Part shown: one piece after another, positions 13,771 to 14,779 of the stretch
How positions within the stretch are numbered: the first letter of the stretch is position 1
Layout: each line of letters begins with the position of its first letter
Source of the DNA: Rhodopirellula sp.
Lineage (GTDB): Bacteria > Planctomycetota > Planctomycetia > Pirellulales > Pirellulaceae
Length of the DNA: 14,779 nucleotides
Reading direction: 5' to 3'
Assembly (NCBI GenBank): GCA_002714565.1
Contig: PAXU01000006.1
Span: forward strand, 264,639-279,417
The notes under the pieces: generated by a model
What the model was told of the DNA's origin: nothing
What the model saw: only the letters and a program-made list of their open reading frames with translations
Databases searched by the model: none
Translations under genes and position numbers: made by a program

Positions 13771-14550
13771 ATGCGACCGTGGATTCTTGCTGAGGCAAAC
13801 TACGCTTACGTCAAAGAAAACCCGTATGAAGTAGCCGTGCTGCCGCTCGGCGCTACCGAACCGCATAACCTGCATCTGCCATACGGTACCGATTGGTATG
13901 AAGGTACGGATATCGGTGAGCGGATTTGCGAGGCTGCACACAAGCGTGGTGCCAAAGTAACGCTACTGCCGACAATTCCATATGGTACGGAAACGAACAT
14001 GCACAAGTTTCCGTTAGCCATGAATGTTGATCCCACAACATTGTTCTCCTTTGTTACGGATTTGATTCATTCTCTGATCAACACCGGTATCAAGAAGATC
14101 GTTCTGCTTAATAGCCACGGCGGCAACGAAATGAAGCCGCTGCTTCGTGAACTTGCCGATAAAGTGGATGCTCATATCTTTCTCACAAGCTGGTTCAAGA
14201 TTCTCGAAGATGTATATTTCGACATTTTTGATGAGATGGAAGATCATGCAGGTGAAATGGAAACATCACTTATCGAAGCGTTTCATCCGGAGCTCGTTGC
14301 CAAAAACGAGGACGGTACATTCGCGGCAGATAATGGCGACCGAACACCAATGCGGTTTGAGGCACTAAACAAGGGTTGGGTAGGAATCACCCGTCCATGG
14401 CATCTGCTGACAACGAACAGCGGCTCGGGTAACCCGCACGGTGCGTCCGCTGAAAAGGGATACAAGGTGATGGAAGTAATCGTCGAACGATTAAGTAAGT
14501 TTATCGTCGAATTGTCAGATGCAGAAATCGACGAGACATTTCCATTCTAG
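13771..14550 (+). CDS. Creatininase-family amidohydrolase
   Basis: The creatininase family (PF02633) holds metal-dependent amidohydrolases: creatinine amidohydrolase, the ArfB formamide hydrolase of archaeal riboflavin/F420 synthesis, and MftE, which trims mycofactocin precursors. The 259-aa length is normal. Metal-site motifs are visible: LPLGATEPHNLHLPYGTDW supplies Glu30, His32 and Asp41; LNSHGGNE supplies His116; DHAGEMETS supplies Glu164. HGASAEKG near residue 225 is also family-like. No signal peptide is seen. The ATG at 13771 has GGGGAG 7 nt upstream. Nothing nearby points to creatinine, riboflavin or mycofactocin metabolism, so no specific reaction is assigned. It begins 54 nt after the peptidase-LRR stop and lies 27 nt upstream of the ferrochelatase remnant. 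Confidence 0.9.
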   Translation: MRPWILAEANYAYVKENPYEVAVLPLGATEPHNLHLPYGTDWYEGTDIGERICEAAHKRGAKVTLLPTIPYGTETNMHKFPLAMNVDPTTLFSFVTDLIHSLINTGIKKIVLLNSHGGNEMKPLLRELADKVDAHIFLTSWFKILEDVYFDIFDEMEDHAGEMETSLIEAFHPELVAKNEDGTFAADNGDRTPMRFEALNKGWVGITRPWHLLTTNSGSGNPHGASAEKGYKVMEVIVERLSKFIVELSDAEIDETFPF

Positions 14551-14577
14551 GAAGCTCGTAAGCGACGACGAGTCGTT

Positions 14578-14779
14578 ATGCCATCAGAAATCACTTAACC
14601 TGAATCCACGTCAAACAGTTTCGATGCACTGCTGGTCGTTTCCTTTGGAGGGCCGGAAGGACGCGACGAATTGGGAATTGAAATGCAACGTGCGAATACG
14701 GTTGGTACACATCCACGGTTTATCACGATGATACGTGAACTAATCCAGGAGAGATTAAGCGGACATGAAAAATTGGCGA
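14578..14779 (+). pseudogene. hemH: Ferrochelatase (hemH) remnant: early stop plus large internal deletion, open at window edge
   Basis: Ferrochelatase inserts iron into protoporphyrin (or coproporphyrin) and is usually about 320-370 aa. Here ATG 14578 starts M-P-S-E-I-T and hits TAA at 14596-14598. In the same frame the sequence then reads SFDALLVVSFGGPEGRDE (14617-14670), which matches the N-terminus of planctomycete ferrochelatases. Immediately afterwards comes LGIEMQRANTVGTHPRFIT and then MIRELIQERLSG, which matches the family's C-terminal region. Everything between is missing, probably 250-300 codons, including the catalytic His and Glu region. The junction lies near 14668-14675 and keeps the reading frame; GAATTG occurs twice there (14668-14673 and 14675-14680). 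No ATG, GTG or TTG lies between the TAA and the SFDALLV motif. I read it as a decayed gene; an assembly error is the main alternative. Confidence 0.75.

Noticed and set aside
14519..14731. 70-codon plus-strand frame across the creatininase end and hemH remnant
   Set aside because: It is out of frame with both recognisable proteins and has no features; the ferrochelatase motifs are in the neighbouring frame.
1..14779. CRISPR array, transposon, prophage, toxin-antitoxin or defence island
   Set aside because: No regularly spaced repeats, transposase, integrase, terminal inverted repeats or typical defence genes were seen; the content is chromosomal metabolism and envelope genes.
1..14779. tRNA or rRNA genes
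   Set aside because: No cloverleaf-like arms with a GTTCRA T-loop or rRNA-like conserved stretches were noticed in the intergenic regions.

Overview
The window looks like a piece of a planctomycete chromosome, most likely from the Pirellulaceae or a close relative. Three lines of evidence point there. A secreted metallopeptidase is fused to 24-residue leucine-rich repeats of the 'TDEGLxxLxxLxxLExLxLxxT' kind. The two-repeat protein at the left edge, the zinc-ribbon membrane protein and the LysM/YkuD protein are of types I associate with that phylum. Genes are loosely packed and often face each other, with few long operons. This assignment rests on recognising protein families by eye, not on a database search.

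Layout. Positions 1-380 (minus) hold the N-terminal part of a conserved planctomycete protein. It diverges from rarA (544-1881, plus), a replication-fork AAA+ ATPase. A small zinc-ribbon membrane protein (1998-2246, minus) converges on rarA and diverges from a membrane-anchored LysM/L,D-transpeptidase-like protein (2315-3700, plus). That gene overlaps the end of pyrE tail to tail by 11 bp. pyrE (3690-4247, minus) lies downstream of a TANGO2/NRDE-family gene (4327-5100, minus).

A 407-bp gene-free stretch with several short hairpins (5101-5507) leads into a co-directional run: a Gfo/Idh/MocA oxidoreductase (5508-6632), a FabH-type ketoacyl-ACP synthase III with a TTG start (6644-7663), and an M3 oligoendopeptidase F (7731-9569). 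A convincing bidirectional terminator (9554-9608) separates pepF from a convergent sugar-phosphate isomerase/epimerase (9631-10635, minus).

To the right, a secreted protein with two secretin/STN-like modules (10908-11939) is followed after 4 nt by the secreted metallopeptidase-LRR fusion (11944-13716); these probably form a two-gene envelope operon. A creatininase-family amidohydrolase follows (13771-14550). The window ends in what I read as a wrecked ferrochelatase gene (14578 to the edge): its N-terminal motif is joined directly to its C-terminal region, and codon 7 is a stop.

The functional themes are nucleotide and DNA housekeeping (rarA, pyrE), sugar-derivative metabolism (oxidoreductase, isomerase), lipid initiation (fabH), peptide turnover (pepF) and envelope proteins (L,D-transpeptidase-like, STN-like, peptidase-LRR). 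I found no tRNA, rRNA, CRISPR array, transposase, phage gene or defence system. The most unusual items are the hemH remnant, the altered catalytic motif of the YkuD domain, the STN-like/peptidase-LRR pair and the terminator that starts inside pepF.
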